From assembly GCA_963930775.1 (NCBI GenBank), contig OZ005689.1, forward strand, positions 27,974,044-28,038,043: a stretch of 64,000 nucleotides of DNA, written 5' to 3'. This DNA comes from Cliona cf. orientalis. Lineage: Eukaryota > Porifera > Demospongiae > Clionaida > Clionaidae. Below the pieces are notes generated by a model. It was not told the DNA's origin. It made no database searches and worked only from the letters and a program-made list of their open reading frames with translations. This document shows, one piece after another, positions 21,345-33,609 of this stretch (positions are counted from its first letter, which is position 1; each line of letters begins with the position of its first letter). The translations under genes were made by a program, and so were the position numbers.

Positions 21345-21575
21345 TGATGAGCTGCAATAACAGCGAAACAGAACACATGTTCTGTCGGTGGTTCCCACTA
21401 TTCCACTGCAGGTATTGCAACTGGTGTTTCATTATAAAAGACTCCACTGAAGCTTATCTTCAAAAAAGTGAGTCGGACCTCTTTGGAGCAGAAAACTACT
21501 AAAACCTGATTGTATTGCAGGCTTCGGCAACACTGCACTGGATTCATCAAGTAAACAATGACACAATTTTTATGC
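21345..21575. mobile_element. Half of an inverted-repeat element (left terminus plus body)
   Basis: A 56-bp motif (CTGATGAGCTGCAATAACAG ... ACAGAACACATGTTCTGTCG ... GTGGTTCCC) precedes a body (GGTATTGCAACTGGTGTTTC to GTAAACAATGACACAATTTT). At 46970-47195 the same body is followed by the same motif in reverse complement. The two loci look like opposite halves of one element whose termini are this motif. Confidence 0.6.
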
Positions 21576-22206
21576 ATCCTTGAAACTGAGCATATTGTGG
21601 GTCCCTAGCTGTCTCTACACCCTATATGAAATCTTATGCATTATGTTACTAGCATTTGCATGCACATTGATCCAAACATGCCTGTAATATCAGTGGCGTG
21701 TCCACTTTTTGTATCATGACCTTTTCAAAAATTCCCATAATTATTATGCTATGTGTTCAATACACAGTGTCTTGGATTCACTAAGCGTTTCCACACTATA
21801 CATCCCTACGCTTGCTTACCCATGCACCTTAATTTAGATCAATGTCGACCAGTTTTAGGGAGTCCCCCAGGCTGCTATTGGGTATCTCTCGCTATACTTT
21901 ATGTGGGAGAAATCCATGGGTAGTCAGTATTGATTTCTCCCTCCCTCCCCCCACCCCCCCCCCCCTCCGATCTTGACCCCACGAAACTTTCCTGCTATAC
22001 AGTAGTGAAGCTGGCAGATTTAGACCAGCAGTGGAGGCTATGGATGGCAATCACTACTATGATAAGATTATGATTTTATGGTTGCTTGTAAAAATTTCCA
22101 TCCACTGTTCACCACACAAAAGCTAACTAAGCTAATTAAAAATTAGTATCCCTTAAAATATGGTACATACTGTGTAGGAAACGTGCATCGATCTGTCTTT
22201 GAAAAG

Positions 22207-22316
22207 CAAGTACATACACACAAAAGCGTTTTGCTGGTACTCCAGCTTTCCTCAGACATGCTTTCAAAGACTTCACAGGGGAGAGCGAGGTAGAGCAACT
22301 ACACATCGATGCACAG
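22207..22316 (+). CDS. Candidate exon, unrecognised
   Basis: Plus-strand frame TQKRFAGTPAFLRHAFKDF then TGESEVEQLHIDAQ, ending at CACAG|GTATTT. The acceptor is probably one of the AG dinucleotides near 22204-22208, just after an in-frame TGA. Residue composition looks protein-like, but no family is recognised. Confidence 0.35.
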
Positions 22317-22499
22317 GTATTTTCGCCTCCTCTACAACCCCCCACTCGTATCGCTTAGAAGGTGCTGGGCATGAGATCAGTCAGCTTACTGCTAGGTGGC
22401 CTGAGGGTACAAAAAGTACAAAATAAATTTTACATACACATATCAGCAATATGCAACAAATTAAATTTCCACCTGGGACCAACCACATATGCCCACACT

Positions 22500-23200
22500 T
22501 GTATGTATGCTCAAACCAGGCCTGTATACCTAAGTACTGGCTACTATGTATGGGCTGGCCAACACATGCACATGCTTCACAAGTCCCCAGATTGTGTTTT
22601 TCTCTCATAATGGCTATACTTGTTGGAATACGTTCATCATATACCATTATATAATATTATAGTGGATTAACTGTATATATATACATGTAGTTATTATTAC
22701 CCTTGCATTCATTCTTCATTCCCACACATTTTATTCCATAGAACCTATTATAATATACCCATTCTTGTACACCGTGGAGGTGGGTGCATGTGGTCCCAGT
22801 TGCTCTTCTGACAGATCTAGTCAATGTACGTTTGCCCTCCATTGTGGTTGCCTTGAGAAGGGGATCTCTAATGCAACATGTATGAAAATTAATATTGGTG
22901 AAATTGATTTAAATTTGGCGGTGCCGACAACCCTATGAGCAGCAGTGCTCTCATATCATGTGCATATGTTTCTGCCAGTTGAGATAACAGACTCACATAG
23001 AAATACTGTAACCACAATTTGTAGATCTTCTGTTTTTCAGTCCATCAGTGAGCTTGCTACCTCTTTCTCACTCTCTTCTATAGAACTCCTTGGTGATGAA
23101 TGTGAAGGCATGTATGCAATGGCTGGTTCTTTCTTTATGCGTGAGAAGGTTTTCTTTCCGCATTGGTGCAGTCATTTCCTACCACCTGCCTGTTTCTACT
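22500..23200 (+). repeat. Paralogous block B, copy 1, with possible Cys-rich exon
   Basis: CAAGTCCCCAGATTGT, TCTCTCATAATGG and TTACCCTTGCATTC recur in the same order at 33610-33760. A plus frame VEVGACGPSCSSDRSSQC at about 22770-22830 resembles ELGACGQPCQVESGATHC at 33867-33920, so both blocks may hold diverged copies of a Cys-rich receptor exon. The ELLGDECEGMY segment at 23085-23130 belongs to the same block. Confidence 0.5.
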
Positions 23201-24096
23201 TCTTATATATTCAACATGTTGTTGTTCTGCGTTCTGCCTGTGCATCAACTGACATGTTCACTTAGTATCTAGTATAATCATGTGACACAATAGTAATCCA
23301 GTGGTACACACTAATTGCGTGGGTGGATATATTCCCAAATTGCCCCAGAAGCGCTGATATAAGTATCTTTTAGCCGCTTACCCTTTGCTGAGCATTTTTA
23401 GCGTTGTAGGAGACATGAATGACTCTTGTTTGGTATCCGCTGTCGGTCTTCAATTTTAAGGTCAAAGGTCGTGCTTTCAGCCCCACCCCTTCCAAATGCG
23501 CATGCATCAGCCCCTCCCCTGTCCAACTGCGCATGCGCATATCGGCCATCGTGCACGTGAACTTCGTCTGCGCACTACCGAGATTATAGGTAAGTTTTGT
23601 GTGTGTGTCTGTCGTGTGTGACACGATTCGATTCTCATAGTTGTGAGATGATCTCTATTTGTGTGAGCATAATAATTATAATAATATGGCGTACTGATAG
23701 TTTTCTCGCCTTTCCTGACTATGGAACTGTATGAAGGCTCTGGTGTTATGCCTATGTATACGAGACTAGTACCTGCTGCAGCCAGGAGTGGAGCTCAATC
23801 AGATTGCTCCACGTCATCACCAATTTTTTCAGGGCTTGCTAGGCTACTAGACTATATCTCACGAGTGAGGTTTGCACACAGGCATAGCAGCTAAGCACTG
23901 GTACAACTCCAGTATGGGCACAACACCAGAATCTGATCCTTCCTCCTCCTCCTGATATGTTACAAATGGAACGGAAGTTTTCCCAAAGTACCTGATTTCA
24001 TATTCTACGCAGATCGGAAAAAGGGTGTGGTGAAATGTTTTTTCAACTTTGGTTCCAGATGTACACGACATAATATTATTATGACACGCAAACAAA

Positions 24097-24402
24097 TACA
24101 GTGGAAACCCTCTAAAGCAGACACCATTGGGACCAAAATTTTAGTCCGCTATAGCGAAGTGTCCTTAGCTCAGGGGTAGTGGTTGACCATGCCCCTCCTA
24201 CAATCGAATCGAGGCCAGCTATGATAAAGCATCACTGCGGGACCAAAATAAGTGTCCGTTATACGGAATAGCGGGGTGTCCACTGTTGAGGGGGTTTGAA
24301 TATATTGAAGTCTATGGAAATACAATCCGGACATTCAAAATTGTCCGTTAAATCGCAGGTGTCCGCTATTGAGGAGTGTCCGTCATACAGGGTTCCACTG
24401 TA
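24097..24402. mobile_element. MITE with TACAGTGGAA termini, copy 2
   Basis: Counterpart of 5341-5644 at the same place in the duplicated unit; ends TACAGTGGAAACCCT / AGGGTTCCACTGTA. Confidence 0.8.
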
Positions 24403-24845
24403 TTATCAGTGATAGCTATATCACGATGTTTTGCTTATATGCACAATTCACGCAGCCTTACACCCAGCTGATGCCTTGAAAGCACAATCTTGGGAAATTA
24501 TGGAGTCCGAGTGTCTCAGTGCCAGATTCTCAACCAGACGATCAAACGGCAGCTGTATAGATGAGATTTTCCTGTCCCAGTAGGTAGGCATGGATCATCC
24601 ACATCCTCGCCAGCTACATTTGAGCTTATCGCCCTCGTCTGAACTTTACGGACACTATTCTGAAAGGACGCAATGAGATATTGCCAGAACCATGCATGCA
24701 ACATAGAGGCTGGGCACGAGACTACTAATTACGGGGATAGTAGTCTCAATGTGGCTTGTACTTGCACCATGCATTGTAGCAAGATCAAAATTGCCATCAC
24801 AGATTGATGTACAGTGCTAACTCAAACAGCAACAATTGAAAAAGG

Positions 24846-25030
24846 CTGTGTCTACCGTACTGGCACCGGTACTGAAAATTTAGCGCTTCGAGTACCGGCA
24901 AACTAGCCCCCCGCTACTAGCCTCACTGGCCGTCTAGCACTCACTATTAGTGGCTATTAGTGTTAATATTAGAGCTGCCGGTACTCCAAGCACTAAATCT
25001 TGGGTACCGGTGCCAGTACAGTAGACACAG
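24846..25030. mobile_element. Internally shorter inverted-repeat element (partner of 6116-6488)
   Basis: Keeps the CTGTGTCTACCGTACTGGCA arm and the matching right arm but has a short unrelated centre and no tRNA-like sequence. Confidence 0.8.
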
Positions 25031-25615
25031 TGTTCAAAAAAGTCTGGCTATAACTAGCCATACATTGTGCCCGTGTATGAGCAAGAACTGATGAAAATGT
25101 ACCTGACAATACCTACTGTTTGCACTTGACAATGTGATGAACATTGTTTACGCTTTGCCCAACAGAGTAAATTATGTGCTCAACAAGGGAGTCACTGCCA
25201 TACGCCCTCGGAGTAGCTAGATCTCTTCATCGTGCAGACAAGCTAGCTAGCATTGGTCTATACCTTGAGCTAATAACTCGAGTGCTCTATTGTTTTACAC
25301 AGCAAACGTTTCCGCTACTTGCTAGTTAGTTGGCAAGGCTATGGGGAATTGTACGTACAGCACCACTTACTTGTGTAAATCCCGCAGAGCCTATACACAC
25401 TTGTAGCCCGGAAGTGAACGGCTGACTGGATTATGAATAGCAATTAGCTTCCTTTGGACCAGCAACTTCAAGGCCTATAATCTTAGTCTCAGAGCTGTGC
25501 AACATCATTCATTCCATGATGACACTCCTGCATATTGTGGCGGGCGATCCTGCTTTGCCCATTGCATCAGTGAAATTTATCTATAATCAGATCTGCTGAA
25601 AAGGCCTGATAATAA

Positions 25616-26178
25616 TTGGGGCAAGCCTGAGCGAGCCCCACATAAACGGTACATCCATGTGCGAATTATATATATATATATATATGGTACGTCGGTCACC
25701 CAGGCTATAATTGCTAGCTATGGACATAAATGCGAAATAGTCTATTGCGCATTCTCATGCCTAACACTACGGGCTGTATATATGCCGCTCCAATTTAGCG
25801 AATTGCAAATTTACCCTTGTTGCGCAGATCCAGATCGAGAAGTACAGTAAGGCTCCAAAGCAGGAGAAAGAGACAAACTCATCGTCAGCTCAACAGCGCG
25901 AGGAGCAGCTAAGAACGTGATAAAGATAGACGTGCTGCTCATTGAGCCTGTGACAATAGAGGCAGCTACGCTATAATTCTATCATGACTATTGGCATAGG
26001 CCGGGTAGATACTACGTACGTGGAGGGAACTGTCATGCAGCTACACGGCACTATAACTGTCATTGTCTGCTTGAATCTACATGTATGTCAGTTCATGGTC
26101 CTCAGGATCCATCGTGCTATGGCTTTAAAGTCTTCGACTACTCCAGTCCGACTGAGGCTCAGCTCAGGCTCGCCCCAA
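25616..26178. mobile_element. MITE with TTGGGGCAAGCCTGAGC termini, copy inserted in the duplicated unit
   Basis: Left end TTGGGGCAAGCCTGAGCGAG; right end GCTCAGGCTCGCCCCAA. Absent from the equivalent position in copy 1 (near 7065), so it entered after the duplication. It contains a short (TA)n run near 25668-25686. It is non-coding. Confidence 0.8.
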
Positions 26179-27281
26179 ACAGGCCTTGCATGACACTAGT
26201 ATTGCCTAATACCAGCATGAAGCCTTTCAAGTCAAAGGCAGGAATAATCTTGCTCACCATAATAATATTATACCTAAGCTGACAGAGCCTAATAATATTG
26301 CCTAATACCAGCATGAAGCCTTTCAAGTCAAAGGCAGGAATACCACACATTTACAATGTTTTCCGCCCATGTGCTACGTGAGGGGCGGGGTCACGCATAA
26401 TCTTGCCCATACCCAGTGCACTACGAAACAACTTGAGCTTTATAGAATACATACCCCATCGCACATCTGTTTGCATAGAAATGAGAGCTGCAGCAGTAGT
26501 GTGCATACATGTATGTAGCTGACGTATACACATGGCCTGCAGTGGATGGGTCGAGTCGATAGGTGTCGCCAACAAAGACGCAGTGTTTGCGATGCTCGTG
26601 GGCCTTGCCAAACCATTTGAAGCATAATGAAGACAAATTTTGGACGATTTGTATGGATTTGTCATATTTACTAGTCGCTCAGATGCCTAGATGTCCAGAT
26701 CTGGCGATTTTGTGGTGATAGGCAGACAGACAGACAGACAAAACCAATTACTTTATCCCTTGTGCATGTGAGCTGGTAATGTGTTCCTGGTGTTGTTCAC
26801 TAGCTCAGCATGTGTATGGGGGTATATTAGTGTCATAATTACGGAGGGTGTAGTCATTTTGTGAGAAGGGTATCCATCTTGTTTGGGGGTGGTCATTTAG
26901 AGGTCTGCAGAGCAATACTGGGTTACTATCAAATGTGGGTGTATCCATAATATATTATTATTATTGCTACAATTTTCTGAAACTCAAGGTACATGTACAG
27001 GTGCATGGTTTGTTATGTGTTGTGCTGATTTCTACACAGATTTGTGTTGGAAATTTCAACAGTTCATCCAAGTTTTGTTATTCAACATATTAACGTGAGT
27101 ATACGTACCATAGTGTGATTGTGCCCATAATGGAGTGCTTGCATGGTGATACTGTACCTATTCATCTTCTACAGTGATATGGAGTCAGTTGAGAGTGCTG
27201 ATGCACAAAAAGTGAGTACTTGAAGAAAATATTAGCCTCAGACCTGAGCGATTAACTTTAATTATTATTGTTTTTACACAG

Positions 27282-27363
27282 GATGTGTGTTACGCAGGGT
27301 ACATGTATGTATACTGTGTCTGGTGATACACCAGAAAGGTCGGTGATAGACAGTATTATCAAG
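27282..27363 (+). other. Exon-like segments inside the 2-kb intron
   Basis: ACACAG followed by MCVTQGTCMYTVSGDTPER and SVIDSIIK ends at a GTAAGG donor, but its phase does not fit the flanking Mutator-like exons. A second donor-ended frame (SSSSATELHRIEITRGVASR, GTCAGT) lies at about 27480-27558. These may be unrelated exons or chance. Confidence 0.25.
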
Positions 27364-28473
27364 GTAAGGTGATAAACGCATGTTATAAGAGTTTGTTTGT
27401 GGGGGGGGGGTATTTTTGCAATTACGAGGTTGGGTCCTATCTCCAAGTTTAATTTCCGCCAATGTTACTTGGTTCTAAACAGCCTACTTTCAAGTTCATC
27501 AGCCACTGAGCTTCATCGGATCGAGATAACAAGAGGCGTGGCTTCACGTGACTCGCAGGTCAGTTTAGCTGGTTACCTCGAGAATCCCATATGTTCAATA
27601 GTGTGTGTTGCAAAAGAAGACGTCCTAGCTAGCTATCAAACGACTGTCTGGGATTTGCACTCAGTACAGGAATATTCAAGTTTGAAATTACGGTGTGTTG
27701 CGGTACAATAGCTCAGGCCTGACACAAAGTAGGATTGTACAATGTGACATGCTGAATCAGTGGTCCAGGTGTACCTACTTCCCTGTATTATTGTTGGAGC
27801 ACAGTTGGATGTAGCTAGCTTGGTCCAGAAAAAAAAATTGTAGCTAGTTCTAAGCATTTATAAATAACAATGAATAGGCAAACCATAGTATCAGGTCATC
27901 ATGGTATAATATTATATGACATTGTATAGTTTCATGCCCAGCCTCTGTCCCCACGAAATTAGTCAGCTAGATGGCATTGATGAGATTAACTGTGACAATC
28001 ATGAGCTACCCCGAGGGCACTAAAAAAAAGAACAGTAACAAGTATAAAAACAATTGAATAAAATTGATAGATGAAGTAGGAATGGCAGTGCCAAAAAATA
28101 CACAAACAAGATATGTAGGGATAACGTATCACACCCACTCATTATACATCCCTACGCTTGCTTTTTGAGTAGCCATGCACACACATAATATTATTATAAT
28201 ATATGGTGCACATGCAGGAATGGAAATCAATACCATAACCCATGGATAAAGATATATTATACCTTACTGAATCAGAAGTGTATGATATTAATTATCGAGA
28301 AAAGCAATGTTACATGTATATCACCTGATGATTTTGAGGGGGGGGAGTCTACTTAATTATAATCGGTTGAATGAGCAAACCATGTAAGATAGAATTACGC
28401 TGAGAGCATGTCCGGCTTTTCCTGATGGTTGAGGCATACACAAAAGATTGAAGCTATGTATGGAAAATGACTG

Positions 28474-28640
28474 TTATAAGAATCGAATTCTGTACCAGAA
28501 TATCGGATGAGAGGCAAGATCAGCACAAAGATCGTCCAATGATACTCTTTCTTTCTGATCATAGCGATCACAGTCATCAACATAAAGATTCAGCTCCTCC
28601 AAGTCAGTGGTTACACATGCTTGATACCAGCGACAGACAA
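28474..28640 (-). CDS. Candidate exon, unrecognised
   Basis: Minus frame VTTDLEELNLYVDDCDRYDQ then KERVSLDDLCADLASHPIFW is acidic and open, with protein-like composition. No clear splice sites or family; it lies in the Mutator-like intron. Confidence 0.2.
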
Positions 28641-31379
28641 GAAACGCAAATTGCATAAAAAATGCAATGTTCAAGGCTGGAACAATCTTCCATCCTTTAG
28701 TAACTTATCTTAGTAGCGAGATGGAATATTAAACTCAGCCCCTTAATTTGGATCGACCTCATAATAATTATACTGAACGTTATATTCCCACATCAGGACA
28801 TCATGGCATGCAGTGATTTCATAATTTTGATGGTGCGGCATACCAGTGATACCAGTGGGGTGCTGGTGGCTTCCTTTTATGTCCCCCCTCTGTCCCCCTT
28901 CTGTAGGGAAAAAACACGAAATTCTCAGTGTTGTAAGAATGCTAAAAGTCCCAATAATATGAGGAATCCTGGGTAGAATAAGAAGAACTGGAGAGATGTA
29001 GTTACGCATAATTATAGGCAGACACACAGTGGGCGGGCATGAGACTTCCAAAGGATATACTTTACATACTACATGACCAAGGAGTGATGACGCTTTACCA
29101 TTTTGTTACGTCTGGCTATCGGGGGAGTCCTGGTGGGTGTACACTAGACTGGAGGCTGATACATTTCGCTTATATGACATTGTACATGTTCATTCGTATG
29201 CGTTGAAAGAAGTTGTCTGTATGCATGCACATCACCGTAAGTTTTCTTTGCCATTTAGGCCACGTCAAATAATGATAGTCTCAATGTGACAGTGGAGAGT
29301 GATGAAGAGACTGACAGTCTCAACGTGACAGTGGAGAGTAATGATGGCTCCCTGTACGTTCCAACCCCTCAAAGAAAGATTAGAGAGAGCATAGAAAATA
29401 CGTCAATTATTCCATCAAATATTTGCTTCGTGGACTTGAAACAATTGAACAAGTTCATTAAGCAAAAGAATCAAATACGTTGTTGTGCCACACCTGGTTG
29501 TAAAGGTGCATTGTGTCCCATTCATGTGAAAAGCCTTGGGCTGGGTGGTGCTCTTTCTATCACCTATGCTTGTAACGGTTGTGCTAGTCAGTGGACATTG
29601 TTTGAAACATCATCTAAATACGAACTTAGCTGTGCTACCGAAATTGGTATTGCTGTGCAGGTGGCTTTTATCATAGCTGGTTGCACGCATGTGACTTATT
29701 ACAAGGTATTGAAGCATGCACTTGGGATTGAAGGAGTTAGTTGGCCAATGTTTGACTCGACCATCAAGAGAATGTACCCTATTGTCAAAGAGATGGTCGA
29801 TAAGATGTGTAGTGATGCAAAGGATGACATGCAACGCATGGACCAAAATGAACTGGGTACATGGAGTCATGCCGTCACGTCCGCTGATGGCACGTGGATG
29901 ACACGTGGTCATCACAGCAAGAATGCTACTTTCAGCATTCGAAATTACTACAATGGAGCTCTTCTTTATCGCAAGCATCTCTGTCAGAAAGGCAGAGATG
30001 ACATAATTAAAGAAGAGCTCTACCAGGGGACATCCAAGGGTGCCGAAGGCTATGCCGCACGCCTTACGTTAAAAAAAGCCAAGGACGAAGGAATGAACAT
30101 TGCCATTCAGTGGCAAGATGCCGACTCCTCCTCTGCTAAGGCAGTGACAGACCACTTTCCCAAGGCAGAGATCATGATCTGTGGTGGGCATGCCGGTAGG
30201 GCCCACAAGAAGCAGCTGGAAAAGCTGCAGAAATTTAAGTCCTTCACTGCGAGCGCTCGGACGAGCACACAAGAGGGATTGCCCCTCAAACTCAAGAAAT
30301 CGTTACGTTGGGTGCACATTGTTTCCCAAGGCCTCTTCTGCTGACTCTGACAAGAATGGCAAGGATGATGCTTGTGTGAAATCCAAACCTCGTAAAGCAA
30401 GCAAGCCGGTCGATATGAGGTGTACTCGTCGAGGAAAGAGAGAAAAGCCAGGTGGTGAGAAGCCTCCCCCAGCGAAAAGGCCTAGGCCCAACTTCAAGGT
30501 GGGTGACTGCGTGAATTTGCATGATAGCAAATTGGGCAAATGTCACCTTCCTTGCTGCGTTGTGCAAGTGTTTGGTGATCGATGCCTACTATGTCGCCAC
30601 AAGGGAGTTCTCACTACTGGCTATGCAAAGGGGCAATTGACGGCTATCAGCGGTGATCCATCCATTTCAGTAGACAACTGGCGAACTGCAGGAAGGACCT
30701 CACTACGAGATGTAGCAAATGATTCTGCAAATCTCAAAGTGTGTAACTGTGGCCTAGCTAAGCCTGTTGTTGAGCATGTTGTTGACCTGACTGACGATCC
30801 CACAGCCTTGTCTTCAGCCGATGGTTCTGCAGTTGTAAGCAACACCTGGGTGTCCACTCCACTGTACACCTTGCACATAGATAAGAAACGGGAAATTGTT
30901 TCATCTGATGGTTGGCTCTCAGACACAGTCATTAGGGCTGGTCAGTTGCTCATCTTGCAGGAATTCCCAAACATAGCCGGCCTGCAAGATCCGGCAGTTC
31001 ACAGGAGTCTGTCGTTCCAAATCCTCAGAGGAGAATTTGTGCAGATCATCTTTGTTGGAGGCTGTCACTGGTGTACTATTTCCAACGTTGGATGTGACGA
31101 TGGAGTGGTCAATGTGTACGACAGCATGTACTCCAGTGCTTCCAGTGGGACGGTCAAATTGATTGCCAGCCTTGTGTTCAGTCCTGCTAAACAGCTTGTA
31201 GTGAGAATGATGGATGTTGGAAGGCAGTCAAATGGTTCCGATTGTGGAGTCCTTGCCTTAGCATTTGCATACTGGTAATGACCCATGCAAGATCGGGATA
31301 TGATATCACCTCTCCCTCTATTATATACATGTACATGTATAAATGAGGTTTTAATGGTCACATTTAAAGCAGGTTAATT

Positions 31380-31470
31380 GCGCAGGAAGTCCCCGCCCTG
31401 CGCGAGCAGGCGAATCGCGCATGCGCGCGCAGGGGCATTACACGAGGCGCCATGCGCGTGCGGGCAATTA
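31380..31470. other. GC-rich non-coding patch
   Basis: A CG-rich stretch (CGCGCATGCGCGCGCAGG, CGCCATGCGCGTGCGGGC) directly after the Mutator-like remnant stands out from the AT-rich surroundings. It could be a promoter-like CpG patch or a repeat end. No gene is visible. Confidence 0.4.
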
Positions 31471-31773
31471 GCGGGCGTCAAAACATACAAAATATACTGT
31501 TGGCGGTATCGATAAACATCGTATTGTTCATCAATAATAACAATAATAGCACAAGCATAGGCACCCCTGATGCAGGTTGAAACCGGCGCCAGGGCTGGAA
31601 AGGACCCAGAGTACTTAAGCCGCTGCAAGCGCAGCGGAAAAGCGTGTTAGGTTAGGTTGAGTAAGAGCTTAGTGTTGCTGTGGCAAGAAGAGCTGCAGAG
31701 CTGCATTCTTTGTCGCCCCACCCTCCCTCCACAAATTTATTATGTGTTTTCTTGTGTTTATACGTGCTGTCGG

Positions 31774-32062
31774 TCTGTCTGTTTGTTCGTTTGTTTATTT
31801 GTTTGTTGTATGTCATCTCCGCCGACTTGCTCGGCGTGATTAGCCCTTTGCAGTCGTGCTGGATGCGGGGGTAGTGACGCCACTCCCCCTGGTGTTAGGG
31901 ACCCCAGGCCTTCAGCGTTAGGAGGCGCCTCCTGCCGCACCGGGATCGTGGGGACTGGAGAACTCATCTCGTCTCCGGCGAAGCGGCAGGGTGGAGGTCC
32001 TGCAGACAGCTCACTGCTCAGGGGCTTCCACCAACAATTAACTCTGGTCACAAGACCAGCGG
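31774..32062 (-). mobile_element. 3' end of a non-LTR retrotransposon or SINE
   Basis: On the minus strand a GC-rich body ends with a perfect 6-bp stem-loop (CGCCGAGCAAGTCGGCG) followed by ATGACATACAACAAACAAAT and a (CAAA/CAGA)n tail. A terminal stem-loop plus short-unit tail is the usual 3' end of LINEs and their SINEs. No reverse-transcriptase sequence is present, so it is 5'-truncated or a SINE. Confidence 0.55.
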
Positions 32063-32355
32063 ACGGTAGTATTATCCAAGGGAGTTACCCTGCAATTAAC
32101 TGCATATATCTATCTTCTCTCTCTCTCTCTCTTGTAGTTAGTGTGGTCTCAAATACTGGCTGGTATGTGTATGTATCCTTATCGGGGACAACACAAGGAT
32201 GTGATTGTAAAACACTGCAAGCAGCTCACTAGTATTTGTATCACTCTATAAGGAAGTGTGCTAATGCCAAATTGCCTGATAACCTTTCCCTTTGTGTGCT
32301 TTGTTGTCTTCTTCCCTCTCTATTTGTATTTCTCTGCTCTCGTATGCATTTTTCT

Positions 32356-33213
32356 CTTTCTCCTTGTTGATGTCAGTTATCTGAAGCTCCCACCCTCGGG
32401 TGGCGTGATGAATCGTTGATGGCTTCTGATTTTAACATTGGAGTTGTCTCTCTCTCTCTCTGTTTTTCTTGTATTTTATGTAGTCTCAATACTGGCAAGT
32501 ACATGTCTGTGTATCCATATGGACAGCATAGGATGTGATTATACTGAACAGCTGACTGGTGTACTACCTTATAGGGAAGTGCCCAAATGCCAAGTCAGCA
32601 AACAGGGTTGTATTTTCTCTGCTCTCAATATTTGTATGCATTTCTCTCTTCCTCCCTGTTGATGTCAGTTGCCTGAAGCTCCCACCCTCGGGTGGTGTGA
32701 TGAATCGCTTATGGCTTCTGATTGATAAATGCTTGATAAGGGCCACAAAATGTACGAATCGCTATACATGTATCTCTCTTCTCTTCTTAGAGCTCAGTCG
32801 GGACGAATGCGAAGGCTTGTTGTGTACGTAATAATAGGTATGTAATGCCTGATTCTTGGTTGGTCAGCTTTAGATGATTTCATTTTCCAAAGTAGCTATG
32901 AGGGCATTTCTGATAACCAGATACTTGTAGTCAGAGCTGGGCGGGGAGTTATTTGTGTGCTTACAAGTTCAATCCAGGAATCCCCATTCCTTCTTTCTCT
33001 CCCTTGAACTTAAGCCGGGGCATTGTGTAGTAGACACAATGCCTTGAGGGTCACCTGTGCATCTGCCTCCACGTGGCGTGACCTGGGATAGGAGATACAT
33101 GTACATGGAATTATGTATCTCCATAATGAGATCCTACCATCTCCAAATATAGCTAGTGGTTCTCTTGTACATGTAACTCTGAAGCTGAAGGATGCACACC
33201 ATCTCTGTCTCTT
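32356..33213. repeat. Repeat copies and paralogous block A, copy 2
   Basis: Holds two copies of the CTGAAGCTCCCACCCTC unit (32362-32430, 32658-32725) and then the 430-bp block matching 17930-18372, including the ELSRDECEGLLCT exon-like start after a CTTAG acceptor at about 32785. The order of units parallels 16.7-18.4 kb, implying an old segmental duplication. Confidence 0.75.
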
Positions 33214-33367
33214 TTGAGAGAGAGAGAAGAATGTTTTTGTCTGTGGAGCTGTAAGGCTTTATAGAAAGTGTAGGCGGCCCTCTGTGTATTGGCAGCCATG
33301 ATTTTTTGGCAATCAACAGTAAGTGTAATGCCATCAATAGTGGTGTGAATACCATCACTGGCTAGTG

Positions 33368-33394
<27 letters not shown>

Positions 33395-33398
<4 letters not shown>

Positions 33399-33515
33399 GC
33401 CAGTGCTGCTGATGAGGCCTGGTATTGGCCGAAACCAGAGGTATACGTACATGTATGTAGTGCAAATCTGTTGGTGTGGAGTACATGTACCTCTGGTCCA
33501 GCACATGCTACTACA
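33395..33515 (+). pseudogene. Exon-like segment paralogous to 38085-37995
   Basis: A (CT)n tract and CTGTAG acceptor lead into SAADEAWYWPKPE. The same words (SAADDAWYWQKPD, then ILVQH) occur on the minus strand at 38.0 kb. Here about 53 bp, starting GTATACG and ending with an extra GTACATGTACCT, separates the exon from CTGGTCCAGCACAT. That is either an intron or an insertion. Confidence 0.45.
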
Positions 33516-33609
33516 TCAATGTATATGTATATATAGTGTACTGGTAGTTGCAACATGCATGTTTTGCCCTGTTGCATGTTACTATTTGTATGCATGTATT
33601 TTTTTCCAA

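Larger units (their letters stand above)
23312..27031. repeat. Large duplicated unit, copy 2
   Basis: Same order and orientation as 4554-7797 but 3.7 kb long. It carries an extra 563-bp MITE (25616-26178) and a locally doubled segment (about 26198-26258 and 26295-26340, GCCTAATACCAGCATGAAGC). It lacks the tRNA-like interior of the element at 24846-25030. It ends at GCTGATTT, right before the probable 5' exons of the Mutator-like gene. Confidence 0.85.
27179..31278 (+). pseudogene. Mutator-like transposase plus Ulp1-type cysteine protease, frameshifted
   Basis: The probable start exon 27179-27211 (MESVESADAQK, GTGAGT donor) joins in phase to the exon opening at 29259 (CATTTAG acceptor). The transposase follows: Cys-rich N-terminus (IRCCATPGCKGALCPIH, ACNGCASQW), then MULE core motifs SADGTWMTRGHHSKNATF and WQDADSSS (two catalytic Asp), and MICGGHAGRAHKK. 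That frame stops at 30344; the downstream Cys-rich end and third acidic residue are missing. In another frame from about 30340 come a basic linker (PPPAKRPRP), FKVGDCVNLHD, and an Ulp1/C48 peptidase domain with GGCHWCTI (His), NVYDSMY (Asp) and RQSNGSDCGV (Gln, Cys). After 31276 the protein seems to continue (GNDPCKI, YDITSPS) through two more frame changes. The large intron (27212-29258) holds no clear exon. Element ends were not found. Confidence 0.75.

Noticed and set aside
31540-31650. tRNA-derived SINE (GGTTGAAACC resembles a T-loop)
   Set aside because: No A-box at the right distance and no tail; the resemblance is too short.
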